From: Pseudoscleropodium purum
Lineage: Eukaryota > Streptophyta > Bryopsida > Hypnales > Brachytheciaceae
Reading direction: 5' to 3'
Length of the DNA stretch: 64,000 nucleotides
NCBI GenBank assembly: GCA_963969395.1
Contig: OZ017798.1
Location: 14,438,173 to 14,502,172, forward strand
Made by a program: the position numbers and the translations under genes. Below, piece by piece: positions 13,411-25,780 of the stretch (positions are counted from its first letter, which is position 1; each line of letters opens with the position of its first letter). Under the pieces are notes generated by a model that did not search any database, had not been told where the DNA came from, and worked only from the letters and a program-made list of their open reading frames with translations.

Positions 13411-13559
13411 CCCTTAGTGCTTCTCACCTATTTAACATATTGAAAACTAGATAATCTTTTACAATTAGCAACTATATGCAAATACTTAGTATTGTTCAAT
13501 CTACTTTGAACTTCAATAATCCATCCAATTGCCTCTAGAAGTCAATACAACAACAATTC

Positions 13560-14360
13560 TTGGCAGCATATTCATACTATGCCATGCAATACTTGTTGAA
13601 ACTAGAAGAAACACAACACACATTCTAACAATTCTTCAATTCCTCTTGGAGGTGTAGAAAATTTGTTCAAATGTTGTTTCAAGAGAGTCTAGAAATGCTC
13701 CATGGGATTAAAATCCAATGATTGAGCAAGCCACTAAAGAAGTTGAAATGGTTGTAATTTAACCCATCCTTGCACCATCTTACTTGGGTATTTTGGATCA
13801 TTACCTTGTTGAAACACCATGTTGTTTAGAACCATATTGTAATGCTAGATTGTAGACCATAAGAAGTTTTCTAAAATAAATTTGTAAATTTGTTGAACCA
13901 TCGTACCTTCAATTTTGTACCAAGTTCCAAGTCCAAAAGGTGTCATACAACTCCAAATCATGACATGCCCACTACTATATTTGACTATTTGATGGACATG
14001 TTGGGGTTGGATACATTTTCCATTTGTAATCCAACACCATGGCCTACCATTAGAATTAAAGAAGTTTATTTTCATCTCATCATTGAAGAAAACCTCAACG
14101 ATGCTGTAAAATGTCTTCATGCCTAAATGGGCTTCTTCTGTTGTACATGCGTAGCTAAACCTTCCCTCTCAAAGTGTACCTCATAGGTTTTGTCAAACTT
14201 CAAGACAACCTTTTGTAAATAGAGTCACACAACATCACCTCTTTCTTGTACTAAAATGTCTTGGGCACCTTCCTCTTTGCATCTTGAGCTCCCCCAACAA
14301 TCTCCTTTCTCAAGTGAGCTACTTAAGATTGACTTATGCTAATTGAAGTATCAAATTGCT
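13560..14360 (-). pseudogene. Degenerate Tc1-like (DD34E) transposase
   Basis: Tc1/mariner transposases cut and paste DNA through three acidic residues on an RNase H fold. The open part (14120 to 13845) shows FFNDEMKINFF (first catalytic Asp), NGRPWCW, VMIWSCMTPFGLG and IEGTMVQQIYKFILENF, all in Tc1-typical order. After a stop the same frame continues with VFQQGNDPK, where the usual DNDPK motif has lost its catalytic Asp to Gly, and LAQSLDFNPMEHF, the equivalent of SPDLNPIEHLW, which supplies the Glu. There are 34 residues between the second and third catalytic positions. TAG codons interrupt the frame at least three times (one where Trp is expected), so it is inactive. Upstream bases to about 14360 still resemble the linker region. 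Confidence 0.75.
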
Positions 14361-14399
14361 ACTTTATGTCAAAATATTAAAAGAAAGTTTTTGTATGAT

Positions 14400-15357
14400 T
14401 GCTCATGAAGAGTGAAAAGACCAATGAAAAGGGAGAAAATGGAATCTTTCCAAATACATGGATAATAACCCTTCAAGTGTCCTACTACACATGCCTTCAA
14501 CCATTTTGGGGGAGAGTTTTACAATGCATATGATTTGATGATATACCAAAATTATGATGCCCATAATTATATAGATTTTCTTGTACTTATAATGACACAA
14601 ATAGAAATATGATACAATATTGCAATATTCATTGCATATGATATGACAATTATTAAGGTATTTGCAACTATAATCATCACCAAAGACATATTCTTTTAAG
14701 AAAAACAAGCTATAAAGTCAACTAAGCTCCCACCTTCTAGTGGTTGCCATGAAAGCACAAGAGTTTTACAAACTTGAGAACTTCCCCTATGGTGCAACAC
14801 ATGAACTAAAGAAGAACACAATGAAGAACACAATGAAAGGCCTAAAATTGGTTGTTTTGGGGTCTTAATGGCAAGTGAAAAAGGATACCAATGCAATTTA
14901 GCATGCATTATTTGGACAAATTATGAATGGGGAATTTTCAGAGTGCTAATCATAGATTTACCATAAATCAATACTACAATGTGGAGCTAAAGAAGGCCAT
15001 CTCAGAACTAATATCTTCAGAAATAATTCACATCCTCAGAAATAATTCATATCTTCAAGGCAAGAATTAGACGTGACAGTTTTTGGTCAGTGCCGATTTG
15101 GGGTTTACTCACCTTCCAACACTAATCATGCATGCGATGGCAACCTCAATTTTTTTGAAATATCCGTTTTCTTGTATTAATTCCTGGTTGCAGATCATCG
15201 CTGATGACTATATCAACAATCCTTGTTCTCAACTCTTTACACTACCACACCATGTTTTCAAACGAGGTAACAAATAGCTCTCCTCTCAAACGCATGCTTA
15301 TACCAACTTCAAAATTTCCTAGACTTTCTCATATTCAATCATATCCTACTTAGCTTC
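14400..15357. other. AT-rich spacer and RRP46 3' flank
   Basis: No recognised gene. The stretch next to 15357 presumably contains the RRP46 3' UTR. The open frames here are short and show no family features. Confidence 0.35.
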
Positions 15358-17667
15358 CTAAACAGCCCGTGATCCACCTTTTTGGCTTCGTTCTATGCTG
15401 ATTCGTGCAAACTCTGAAATTTTGGCAACCGCGGCCCGACCATTCTCAACACATGTAAAATACTCCTCAACTGCAAACAAAGTCTCACCAAGTTAGAAAA
15501 AACGAAGAGAAACTCCAAGAAATTAACAAGTATGATCCATTATTAGCGAGTTTTTTGAGATGCAAAAAGAGACGGCCACTTAAAACTCACCTTCCATAGC
15601 TCCACGTGTGACAGACGTTACAATACCATGCTCAACAGATTCTCCATCCACATCGAGTGGCAGTCCAGAAACAGCAGAAAGAGGGCGACTTGGAAAGACC
15701 AGGCAAACAAAGGCCTTGCTTTTCTACAATATTTAAACAAATAATCGTTAGAAGTGGTGGCAAGCGACCAAAAACACAATTTCAATAGTATCTAACAGTG
15801 GACGTCTTCAAATTGCAGAGGCCGGTGTAGTAAAATCAGAGTTGTGTTGACATACTTGTTCCTCCAGCTTTGTAGGATCCAGGAAAACTTGACCATCATG
15901 AGTAACACCGCAGCTTACAGCAGCTGTTAACAAGTGAAAAATGACTTAGCACAGCCTTCGAAAGCAAGAAATGTCACCAAAGAACAGGCAAAATGCAGAT
16001 TAGCAGCCGCGAAGGGGGACAAATTATGGAAATCAGACTACAGGAATGGAACCAATGAAAGATGACACGAAAGTATAGAGACCCTACTGAGAAGCCCACT
16101 GAGAGGAATGCCAGCATCAACAAGAGCCGCACAAACCGCATTGAAGGCACAAGCCAATATCTGAACCGTTCGAAGTTAAGTGTCCTGACGTGGTTGATAA
16201 GATGAAAACAATAGTACTTTAATGAAATACACGGCATATTCAGGACGAATAAAACTTAGCAAACCTTCTTGCCTCTAACTAGAAAGCGCCTCAAAGGACC
16301 AAAACATGGAAAAAGGATACAGATCCATCATCACTGATAACCTGCACCACGAATCCAAAAGTAGAAGAGTAAGAACAAGCCCAATTGCTTAGAAACTCAA
16401 CCTACAAGGCAGAGAATCAGAAGATTCCTAAAAGTTGAGATAAAGCCCAGTATTGAAACCTGATATGTGCTTTTCAAGATACTTAACAGGCAACACTCGA
16501 CTTCTGTGAAGATTAGCACCACATATCATACTTGATGCTGACAGCAGTGCCTCAAGTGTAAATTTCATGTTACCTGGAGAATGACAGATATGGCAGTGTT
16601 TGGGTGTAGAGCTGTCAATATGATGCTTTCCAGCGACTTTCTCACGATTACCTCCGCCTCTTTCTCGAAAGACCCTGCCAACGTAAAACAACGTTGTTCA
16701 GCGCCTCGTCGGCAAATGAGAAACCCAGGAAGATCTCGAACATGATTAATTAGCTTGAAAGTACATGCACAAACCCTAAAAACATAAATTCCAAAAATCA
16801 ATTAGTGACGTTGAAAATCATTCCTACTTAAAATAGCTACGATTTGAGAAGGTTGTAAAATTTCCATATTCTCATCTTGCATTTAGGGTCTTAATATTTC
16901 ATTTGCAATGCCTTTGCAAGACCTGAGCAGATAAAATATTATAACTTTCAAAAGTAGTAATAGAATATTCTGAAAATTTGCAAAGGAGCACAATCTAGCA
17001 GAGAATGCGTGGAAAGTAGTTCAACTCATATTAACTACAATGCAGGAATTATGGCCCATTGAGTGCTGAGTATTTCAAGTCAAAAAATGCCTCGGCGTTC
17101 AAGGGATAACTACTGTTAGTCTTGCTCACAAACTTAGTCCATGAGAATCACAGCAATCCTTGAGTATGGGAAACGAACAATTTACCAGGCAAACCACTCT
17201 TTGACCTCCAAGTAATCTCAACTATGGCGCGCTCCGCATTCTCCTTCTTCATCGGAGCTGGTTTTGGACCGTACACCGCAGCCATAACTGTGCTGTTTTC
17301 TGATACGAAACAAAAACTCCAGAGCATCAGCAAAGGAAGAGTTTAAAGTTTATCAATAATTCCATCAAACAAGAACGCTCGCAAACGAGAACGGCAACGC
17401 TGCGAGAAAGCACAAAAGTCAATCACAAGGCAGAGAAAGAGCAGAAATCTATTGCCTGATTCATTCCATGCCAAACCTCAGAGCAAACTTACATCCGAAT
17501 GCATTCCACAATTTGAATGCCGAGTTCTACGTACCTTGGGACCAAGTGGCGGATCCATGAGCTCGTGTAAGCAAACCGCGCGAACACTCCAGCGGGCGGA
17601 GCTGTGAAGCAGATCTTCCGTCGGTTCGCTCGGCGACATTAAACGAAGGCGCAAGTTGCACCTCCAT
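15358..17667 (-). CDS. RRP46: Exosome complex component RRP46 (RNase PH fold), 8 exons
   Basis: RRP46 is one of six RNase PH-like ring subunits of the eukaryotic RNA exosome, which trims and degrades RNA in nucleus and cytoplasm; in plants this subunit is structural. Minus-strand exons 17535-17667, 17186-17299, 16574-16674, 16321-16341, 16088-16160, 15856-15923, 15591-15723 and 15358-15470 join in frame to 251 aa. The protein starts MEVQLAPSF, then shows QLRPLECSRG (about 22-31), HGSATWSQ, AAVYGPKPAP (51-60), VISDDGS, CAFNAVCAALVDAGIPLSG, FLDPTKLEEQ and EYFTCVENGRAA, in the order and spacing of plant RRP46. All junctions are GT-AG. Exon 4 is only 21 nt. The frame-correct ATG is at 17667; the ATG at 17639 is out of frame with the conserved domain. 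Spacing to neighbours shows no linkage. Confidence 0.93.
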
Positions 17668-18834
17668 CACTTTCCACCGACAATGCCGTGCAAAACCTAA
17701 TCCCTTGATTGTATCAATCCAATATTTGAACTCAATACGGCTGTTTCAGAATTTCAAAAGAAGTGCATTTGCCACTCGAATCCTCGAATCTTACATGTAA
17801 ACTCCAATTAACGACAGCTCCCAACGATTTCTCGTCCAACATGAACGAATAAGGCATCGGCATCAATACACCCTAAAACACTAAAAAAAAACCTTAAATC
17901 CTTAAAACCCAACATTTCAAGACCGACATTGAAGCCGGGTCCTCACAGAATATGACCTCGGAAAACAGCGTCGTCCACCCGCAAACCCTAATTCTGATAC
18001 AAAGGTTTATGATGTGTTTTAGAGCCTTCTGCTCTTCAGACCTCTAAAGACTCAAAAGCATTTTCGATGATAATCGAAAGTTCCGGTGGGTTTCCTCAAG
18101 GTCAATTTTGAAGGACGCAATCCCTATAACTAATGTAGCCAATGTAGCCAACAAAATGTTCCTATTATTGAATCAATAGGTGCATTCTTTGTTTCTACAA
18201 TGAACAATGAAGTCATCCAATAAACACTTTTGGTTCTCAATGTCCTTCAAGGGTTAATTCGAGAAGGATCAACTAGTCATTGTGGAAATTAACCTTTGGG
18301 GTATCATGTGAATCATTTACTTAAAAAAATAAAAGAGCACTTCTTTCCTACATAGAAGGATTCTTTTTTAGACATCAAATACTAAATATCCATGGCATCC
18401 TTCTAGAGTAAACTCAGAAAAGATGCTAGCCTATGACCAAGGTAGTCACTCAAAAATTGTCTGATTTTTGAACCAATAGGTAAATTCTTCATTCGATTGT
18501 CTTCTTTATACGATTAATGAAAATTTGACACATGTTGTGAATATATATTTCCTTCTAGGAAGATATTATGTTTTTTAATGAAGTGCCTACTTCTAAAGTT
18601 ATATTGGTTGAAGATTATAAGCAAGGCAAGTAGCTTTAGAAAGTTTTGAATGAAGTTTGTGATACTCTACTTCTACTCTTGAAATTTGGCAAGTACTGCA
18701 ACAAAGATGATATAGGATGCAATTGTCAAAAAAATGTGTAGTACCCAAATCCTGCTCTTTGAGGATTTAAAGATTGTTGATCCCATTAGGCAAGGTCAAC
18801 GAAAAAAATCCTTCTGACTTCAAATTCTACTAAC
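17668..18834. other. RRP46 upstream region and spacer
   Basis: 17668-18050 has gene-like base composition and probably contains the RRP46 promoter and 5' leader. Beyond that the sequence becomes AT-rich with no recognised gene. Confidence 0.35.
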
Positions 18835-18984
18835 TAAACTACCCCATTTTAAGCCAAATGGAAGCAAGTCCATTATAGGCAAAATTATAATTAGTAGTGC
18901 ACATTTCAAAATTTGAATGTACATCACTAATATAATTTTACTCATAATGGATATGATTCCATTTTACTTCAAATGGGGTAGTCT
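18835..18984. repeat. Foldback (hairpin) element, about 150 bp
   Basis: The stretch folds on itself with almost no loop. The left arm begins 'aactaccccattttaag' and the right arm ends 'cttcaaatggggtagt'. Inner blocks also pair, such as 'ggcaaaattataatta' with 'aatataattttactc' and 'gcacatttcaaa' with 'tttgaatgtac'. Arms are about 70 bp and imperfect. This is typical of a palindromic MITE relic or a small-RNA-producing hairpin. Confidence 0.6.
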
Positions 18985-19254
18985 TTCAAGTGTCAAAGTT
19001 TTTGAAAGAATTTCAATACATTTCTATTGTAGTCTAGAATAACTTTGGACAATTCTTTTTCAAAAAAAATAAAATAAATGCACTAGCCTAAAAAGTAACA
19101 ATTTTTGAAAAATCCTACCTAAAATATACCATAGTCTTTGTAATTACTCTTAAAGACATCATAATCTTGAAAGGATAGAACCTATAAATGTGTGGTTGAA
19201 GTCAATCAAAATCCTTGAATATTTATGCTTCATTTTTATACTGATTTAGAATTC

Positions 19255-19256
<2 letters not shown>

Positions 19257-19297
<41 letters not shown>
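19257..19297. repeat. (TA)n microsatellite
   Basis: About 20 uninterrupted TA units. Length may vary between individuals. Confidence 0.9.
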
Positions 19298-19299
<2 letters not shown>

Positions 19300-20510
19300 G
19301 GTTTTTTTATTAACGTAAAAGGACCAAAGAACTCAGTTTGGATATTTGATAATTTGGACAGGCTCTATTGACTTATTAATTTTTAATTTTTAATATTAAA
19401 ATCTTTAGGATAGATGCTAATCATTTCAATTTGTATATAGAGCTTTGTATCATGCCACTCTAATAAATATTGCAAAACTTATAAAGAAGGCAACCAAAAG
19501 TCTATATTCTAAAAGAAAAGCAGCCAATTTATATTATTATTTGGATTGAGACTTACTCAAAAACATTTGAACCATTCAATTGCAATTAATAAGGTGACTG
19601 AAGTTATGAGGAGTTTTATTTTGCATGCAATGAAGGTAGAAAAAAAATATGTATAATTTAGAAACATTGAACTTGCAATTGGTGGGGATTTATACTCTAA
19701 ATTTTTGGAAGGATGTACTTGAATAAGTTTACTAAAAAATCATATGGTTGGATTTCTTAAAAAATAAATATAGATGAAGATTTTAGCTTTGCTTTGGGTG
19801 CAACTATTTTGAAGTAGTTTGGGTCTCAAAATACTACAATATTATAGGAATAAAAATGCAAAATTATATCATATATTCCTATATTATTTTCTATCATACA
19901 AAAATTATTTAATTTTAAATAAAAATAAGGCAATACAATAATAATGTAATTTATATTATTATACCATCCTAAATATCAAAATGTTAAATAATAGGCTCCA
20001 CAACAATTAACATTAATGCTGAAAAAACTTCATGAGTAATTAAAATGTCCAATTTTTTATTATGATGTATAATAGTATGTGCTCATGAGAAATAAAAGAG
20101 ACCATAATATTGTTAATTATTTAATATCAAAATAATAATAATAATAATATATATGGAGTGATTATTATATTATACAAGTGATATCCTAATTATACCATAC
20201 TCTATGAATTTTTGTGATGATCATATCAATTTATTGAACAATCAATTATTCCCCCATATTAAATAATTAATTCTGTATACTGATCCAATCATTACTGATT
20301 CAGGTTTATACTGATTCAGGTTTATATTATAAGAAGAAAATCTATCCAATTGCATGTTATAAAATATCTTTTAATAGAATTTATTCATATCAATTTTGAC
20401 AAATCTAACCTATAAGAACACCAATACCTACAATATTTTTTTTTAATATATTTTATATATTTCAAATCTCTACTATATATATTAACCTTGTAACATTATT
20501 GTAGACAATA
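19300..20510. other. Very AT-rich spacer
   Basis: Nothing gene-like is visible. It includes an (AAT)n run at about 20130-20150. Confidence 0.4.
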
Positions 20511-20512
20511 AA

Positions 20513-20890
20513 TGTCCAATGAATGACAAATAATCCTTCTATTTCAAACAGAAGTGCAAATATTCATCTTCAGAATTCTGTGTGAAAATGGGAGGTCTTG
20601 CACAATAGTTTGACCTCCAATGAATGCCATTTTGCTTATTTTGAGACAAATGATTGATTCATATAGTATCTAAAGGATGATTTCCATAGTGACCAACTCA
20701 ACATTATAGAATTAACTCTTGAACGATGCCGCAAATATTTATTATCCAATGTATGATAGAGAATTCTTCTATGTAAGACAAAAAAACACATATTCATTCA
20801 TGAAATTTTGTATGAAAAGGGAAGGGCCTTGCACAATAGTTTCACATTCAATGAATGTTGACTTGGTTTTTTTACAGCAAATGATTCACA
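20513..20890. repeat. Two tandem diverged copies of a dispersed repeat (third at 25.78 kb)
   Basis: The unit around 20513-20662 recurs at about 20738-20890 and again at about 25781-25918. All copies contain 'tccaatg', an 'aatccttct/aattcttct' block, a 'ctgtgtgaaaatgg'-like block, and 'cttgcacaatagttt' followed by a 'caatga' motif. No terminal repeats were identified, so the class is unknown. Confidence 0.55.
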
Positions 20891-20904
20891 CTTTACCCAA
20901 AAGA

Positions 20905-21194
20905 ATGATAATTTTTAAAGGATTTTTGAGGCCAAAACAAGGTTGCAGTTCCCTAGCTCCGAAAACGTTGTAAACATGTTGTGAATGCAACCAAGAAAGC
21001 AATCTGACGTGGCTAGGAGAGTGCCACATCATTTCCCTAAAAAAATTAAAAAAAAATTCAACCTTTTTTTGCATATTAAGAAAAAAACTTTTGCATTTTT
21101 TTTTTTAATAGCTAGTTGTTCACTTTGTTGCGGAGGAACAATGATGGGAACAAGCCTGAAATGGCGTATTACTGCCCTCAAATCTCCTCTAATG
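20905..21194. mobile_element. MITE, CATTAGAGGA family (degenerate 5' end)
   Basis: The 3' end reads CTCCTCTAATG, as in the other family members. Inside are the family landmarks: 'tgacgtggc' and 'gtgccacatca' as a small inverted pair (about 21006-21030), a poly-A/T centre, and two 'ggaaca' and 'gggaac' blocks. The 5' terminal repeat is eroded, so that limit is approximate. No coding capacity. Confidence 0.6.
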
Positions 21195-22830
21195 CCACGT
21201 TGCTCTAAGGGATAATTCCTTCATCAAATGATAAGAAAATTTATGATAATTCTGAAGTTGAAATCCTTGACATTCAACACTAATTATGCCACAGAGTGAC
21301 AGGTAAGCTTACGCCTTGATTGTCAACGGTCAAGTTCCAATATACCATTCCTCACAATCTGGACCCATGATTGTGTTCCCGGACATTCACTCCGTGGAGG
21401 CTTCAGTTGGTTTGGAGAGTTTGTATACTATTACTGGTACAACTTCTCATCCTTGAGTAACACTTTTCAATTTTGTTTTTACTTGAATTATTACGGCGAC
21501 CCCAAATTTCATTTTCCATCACACAGAGAGATGATTTCCATAAAAAAAGAAAATCCCAAACTTAGTATTTCTCCAGTTGTATAAGTTTTTTCTTAGATAA
21601 TACTTGCAAGCAGCTTCAGTTGTATGTGCAAGTACAGTTTTAAATAGGAAATATGTAAACACAAAGTCAATATGCTATTTGAACATGTACAACTGCAGTA
21701 ACTCTGAAGGCACTGTCGGAGTGATTACAGTAGGAAGGGTCCAGTTACGTTCTTTGCAATTGGTTTCCAGAAATGCGGGCTGAAATCCATGATTCTCGCC
21801 TTTTCGTCCAAGTGAGCATGATCAGACTTTGAGGAATAAGTCCTTTCTTCAGTGTAATGAGATATGATTCTGACACTAATTTAGAAAAAAAGTGAAGTTG
21901 CTATGGAACCAAAGACCAAATACATGGGAGAAATTATTTGACTACAGTGTAGTCAAGTTGAAGACTGCTTCCGTGAGTTGAAAGTTGAACAAAAATCTAC
22001 CAAGTTTGATCTTTGATACATAGCGACTCACGGTAGCAAGGAGTTCTTCAGCTACTAGCTCGTCCTCGAGCTGTGAACAAATTCTTCAAACAAAGCAAGC
22101 AGTTCTTTAGCAATTCAACCCAAGTAATTCGACCCAAGCGCTTGCCATGTATCATTCACCAAGTTGAATTCATTTGGGGGAATACTCATGCTGACGGTTT
22201 CCATATTTTAACTCCCTGTAATAGCAATTAATGAACCAAGCGAGAGACCTGTGCAACTAGACCTCTGCACTACCACCTTCTCTAAAATTGCATCCATTGT
22301 TTACCCTACAAACAGACATACCCAATTCAAAACTCACTCTATACTCTCATTGTCACGAGAAATGGCAAACAATGCGATACTTACGGAGTTTGGTGAGTAT
22401 GAAAAGCATATTGGATCACCTTCTTGACGACTGTTGTGACTTGCAAGCCCAAGTACTATTTTGTGATCATAGAGCTCCATAAAATCACGGGCATCTTTAG
22501 TCATCACTATTATCAGAATGTTATTGAGCTCTACATAATTAATGATGTGCATTTTAGTGGCCTAAGATATGACATTAGATCTCATCAATGTATTTGGTGC
22601 CAAGTATTTCACAGTACACAAATTTAATACGTGATACTTAAAAGAATTGTCTACTTTGCAATTGTGTGCGAAAGAACAGAACATGCACGTAGTATCATTG
22701 AAATTTCATTTTCTCACACTATGCACTAGAAAATGGCAGTTTTTTTTTTTGACAATTTCGAAGTGCAAGTAGCCGTACTTGGAAAATCCACTATTTGAAT
22801 CTGGCAAGTGAAGCGAGTTCCGAAAACTCC
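21195..22830. other. Spacer with no recognised gene
   Basis: Moderately AT-rich. Short open frames at 22288-22627 overlap each other on both strands and show no family features. Nothing else was seen. Confidence 0.35.
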
Positions 22831-22837
22831 AAGAAAG

Positions 22838-23571
22838 TTAGGTTGAAGTACCCAACACTCTGCTCCCTGTAGCAGGTGGGGCCATTTCAAGTGAGGCAAA
22901 TTTCATTCCAAAGGTTGCTGAAACTCCGCAGCATTGCAGCCACAGATTGGATCCACTCACTCTCCCATTTGACAATCCACTGCACATGATCGTATGCGCA
23001 ACTAAAGGAGCTCGAGAGACGGTTTTCAATTCTACGAGGAACTCAAATTATGGTTCTGCGTACCCGAATGTGGAGCCCAATGCTTTGCACTTTCAGTTGC
23101 CGGAGTCAAATTGAAGAGGAACTCCGGCATCTCTTGAGAGTTCATTGGTTTGAGGCAGCCCCTCACACAACTGTTGGAAGTGGACATGACCAAATTGTCA
23201 AAAAGAAATGAAGGGAATGATTCGTTCTAAATATAAAACTACTGAAAGAGAGTCGAAAGAATAAAAATGAGGCATTCATGATTCAAGCAAACACTTCAGA
23301 TTGAATCGAGCTGGCTGACGTAACTTGCATACAATGTATGTGGAATAAAATGCTGTGAAGGCAGCTTTCGAATCACTTCGAACTTGGCCAGGACTCCAGG
23401 AGTTCGAGAAAGTTGTGTCAAAAGTTGAGCCCATGTTCCTGGTTTCATGCCAAAGTACAGGGCCGTAAGATTCTTGAGTGACTGACCGACCGGAGAACTG
23501 CAAGCCGTATATATCTGAGGCTTGTTGATACCTGACCCGGCAGTATTGAGAATTGACAGCGCACAACACAA
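22838..23571 (-). other. Coding-like region, unidentified (two open segments)
   Basis: Two minus-strand segments with lower AT content than the surroundings stay open. One is 23571-23296 (91 codons, with LYFGMKPGTWAQLL and PGVLAKFEVIRKLPSQHF). The other is 23029-22838 (63 codons, with MCSGLSNGRVSGSNLWLQ and MKFASLEMAPPATG). They could be exons or a relic of one gene, but no splice model, family or motif was recognised. A second frame is also open over the first segment, so which frame was coding is uncertain. Confidence 0.25.
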
Positions 23572-23710
23572 TACCGTCGTGGAGTGGCTTACTTAGCATA
23601 ATCTACCATTTCGCAACTTGAGTCCATCTGGGTGCGGTTGGATGAAAAAGAGCCATGGGTAGTTTGTGTCGACGAGAATTGTATGTCCAAATCGTGCATC
23701 CAAATAGGGC

Positions 23711-23812
23711 GTCACATACTTTAGGAGTCACATACTTCAAGTAGGAGTAACATACTTTAAAAAAAATACTTTAGAAAAAACATACTTGAGGAGAAACATA
23801 CTTTAGGAGTAG
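23711..23812. repeat. Imperfect 'acatactttaggag' tandem array
   Basis: At least five variants of acatactt(t/c)aggag follow one another over about 100 bases, with intervals of variable length. It looks like a local slippage-born minisatellite. Confidence 0.65.
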
Positions 23813-24039
23813 GGAAAAGCAAGGGTTATAATTGGTGCTTACAATTATATACCTACATGCAAGGTTGGATTGGTAAAAAATAATTCTAAAAATAAATGAT
23901 ATATTTTTAGAAAATTGATAGAATTAGACTAAAATTTGTTGGAGAAGAAACTATGTTGATTGATAAATTGTATTGACATGAAGAGACTACCTACATCTAA
24001 TTGTGTTTGATAAAAAATATTTTATTGAGCAATGTTTCC

Positions 24040-24245
24040 ATGGTTAAATTGCTTAATTTTTTGTTGAATCTTATTGGAAGTCAAAACAACATTTTAGATT
24101 ACCTTCTTCTACATTTTTTTGGAAATAGTATGAATATTAATCTATGAATTTTCAAAGTGTAAAAAATAGATGTATCCAAAAGTAACCCTAGACATTCAAA
24201 AATAATGGCATTGCATTTTAGATAAGAATATATAGGGTTCAGTTT
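24040..24245. repeat. Dispersed repeat, copy a (others at 24.83 and 55.1 kb)
   Basis: It contains 'cttattggaagtcaaaa', 'ttttagatt' and 'cattttagataagaat', in the same order as in 24830-25045. A shorter third copy lies inside NAT intron 2 (about 55085-55215). Copies are diverged and have no clear ends. Confidence 0.5.
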
Positions 24246-24829
24246 CAAAAATTAAGGAGTTACAATTAGGTGCAAGTAAGACATTCTATAGAAAGTTTCA
24301 CTCCTAAGATTGGATGTAGTGTTGTGTACCATTTGCATGTAAATGAATCACCCTTTATTTAAAAAATAAATATTGAACAAAATAGTATTGGCCTTGTAGC
24401 ATCCATACCTTAAGTGTGGTTGTTTATTATATTTTATTTGTTTGTTTTGTTTGCTACGGTGAGATCTTTAAACCATATGTTGCATGGACACATTTTTGGT
24501 ATAGTCGAAAAACTCTATGCAAGGAGGGTGCACGGGCTTTTTATTTTGTGGCATTCAGACCTACAATGTGAAAGATTCTTAATTTCAAATTTTTAATAAA
24601 TTAATAAATTAGAAAATGACTCTTATTTTTATTTTGGTTGTGGCAAAAGCATAGGACACACTCTTTTTAGTGAAGACAAACATGCAAAAAAAATGCAAGC
24701 ACTGCAAGTTTTCAAACAAAAAAGAAATTGTTTATGACACCTATCTACCTATGTTTGATATGCGTGTAATTAACCCCTAAAGGATGGAGTCTACAACCGT
24801 GTAAAGTAACTACATGTAAAATTGATTTA

Positions 24830-25045
24830 ATAAGCAATTCGGCATAGTTCTCATTATTTTGTGGGGGCTTATTGGTAGTCAAAAGGAGATTTTAGATTCT
24901 TTTGGGATGCATATTTTGAACACCATATGAATAAACTAAAAATATTGAAAAAAAATACTGAAAATTATAGGTGTTTTTAAACTTGACACTATACTCTCAT
25001 GAATAGTGGGAATACATTTTAGATAAGAATCTATAGGGGTTGGTC
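24830..25045. repeat. Dispersed repeat, copy b
   Basis: Matches 24040-24245 in order: 'gcttattggtagtcaaaagg', 'ttttagattctt', 'atgaata', 'cattttagataagaatctat'. About 0.8 kb separates the copies, which have the same orientation. Confidence 0.5.
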
Positions 25046-25049
25046 TTAG

Positions 25050-25780
25050 AAAGTGGTTGAAATCAAATTGTGTGGTTACCTTAGTCAAACTTGAAAGTCC
25101 TAAATTTTGTATCTTTCATTTTTGTTTTACTATTTATGAGTAAAATTCTTTTATTTAATTTTTTTTAGAGATGAAATCACATGTTTGGTACTTGTCATAA
25201 AATTTTCAGTTTTTTGGGTGAAAAATTCAAATTAAGATTAATTTTTGAAGAAAATTTTAAGAAAATTCATATTAATTACAAATCCTATTCAAAAATCTAA
25301 AAATTTTAGAATAGAAATATACTTTAGTATAGATTGTAGAACATTTTCAATTGGTATACAAAAATATCCATGTCACTCCATATTTGGAAACATGGTTATA
25401 GATCCTAAACTTCAAACTTCACTAAAATGCTTATTTTATAGAATTCTTCAAAATTTCCATTATTTAGAAACTACACTTCAAAGGGTTCATTTTGTTAGTT
25501 TTGATTAAAAGCAAAAGAAATCATTTTGAATGTCAAAATCAAGTTTTAAAGGAAAAAAACTCACAAAGTATTGGAATATATTGAATATTGGATTTGATTT
25601 CTTACAAACTATCCTATATAAAATAAAATAAAAAACTACATCATTTCAAACTTAATTCAATGATGTGGATACAATAGTAATAAACTTGCACACAAAATTG
25701 AATGAAAATCATCCATTCTTCAATATCCACAAAGCTTGGTTGACCATCCAAAGGACACTTGTAAAATGTCTTTAGGGACT
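25050..25780. other. AT-rich spacer
   Basis: No recognised gene or repeat landmark. The open frame at 25245-25508 has the low-complexity composition of the surrounding AT-rich DNA. Confidence 0.35.

Noticed and set aside
16300..16341. Longer 42-nt version of RRP46 exon 4
   Set aside because: It would insert VSFFHVL between VISDDGS and ILACAFNAV, a place where relatives have no insertion; the 21-nt form fits.
17535..17639. RRP46 start at the ATG at 17639 (MSPSEPTEDLL)
   Set aside because: That frame does not give the QLRPLECSRG family block; the frame from the ATG at 17667 does.
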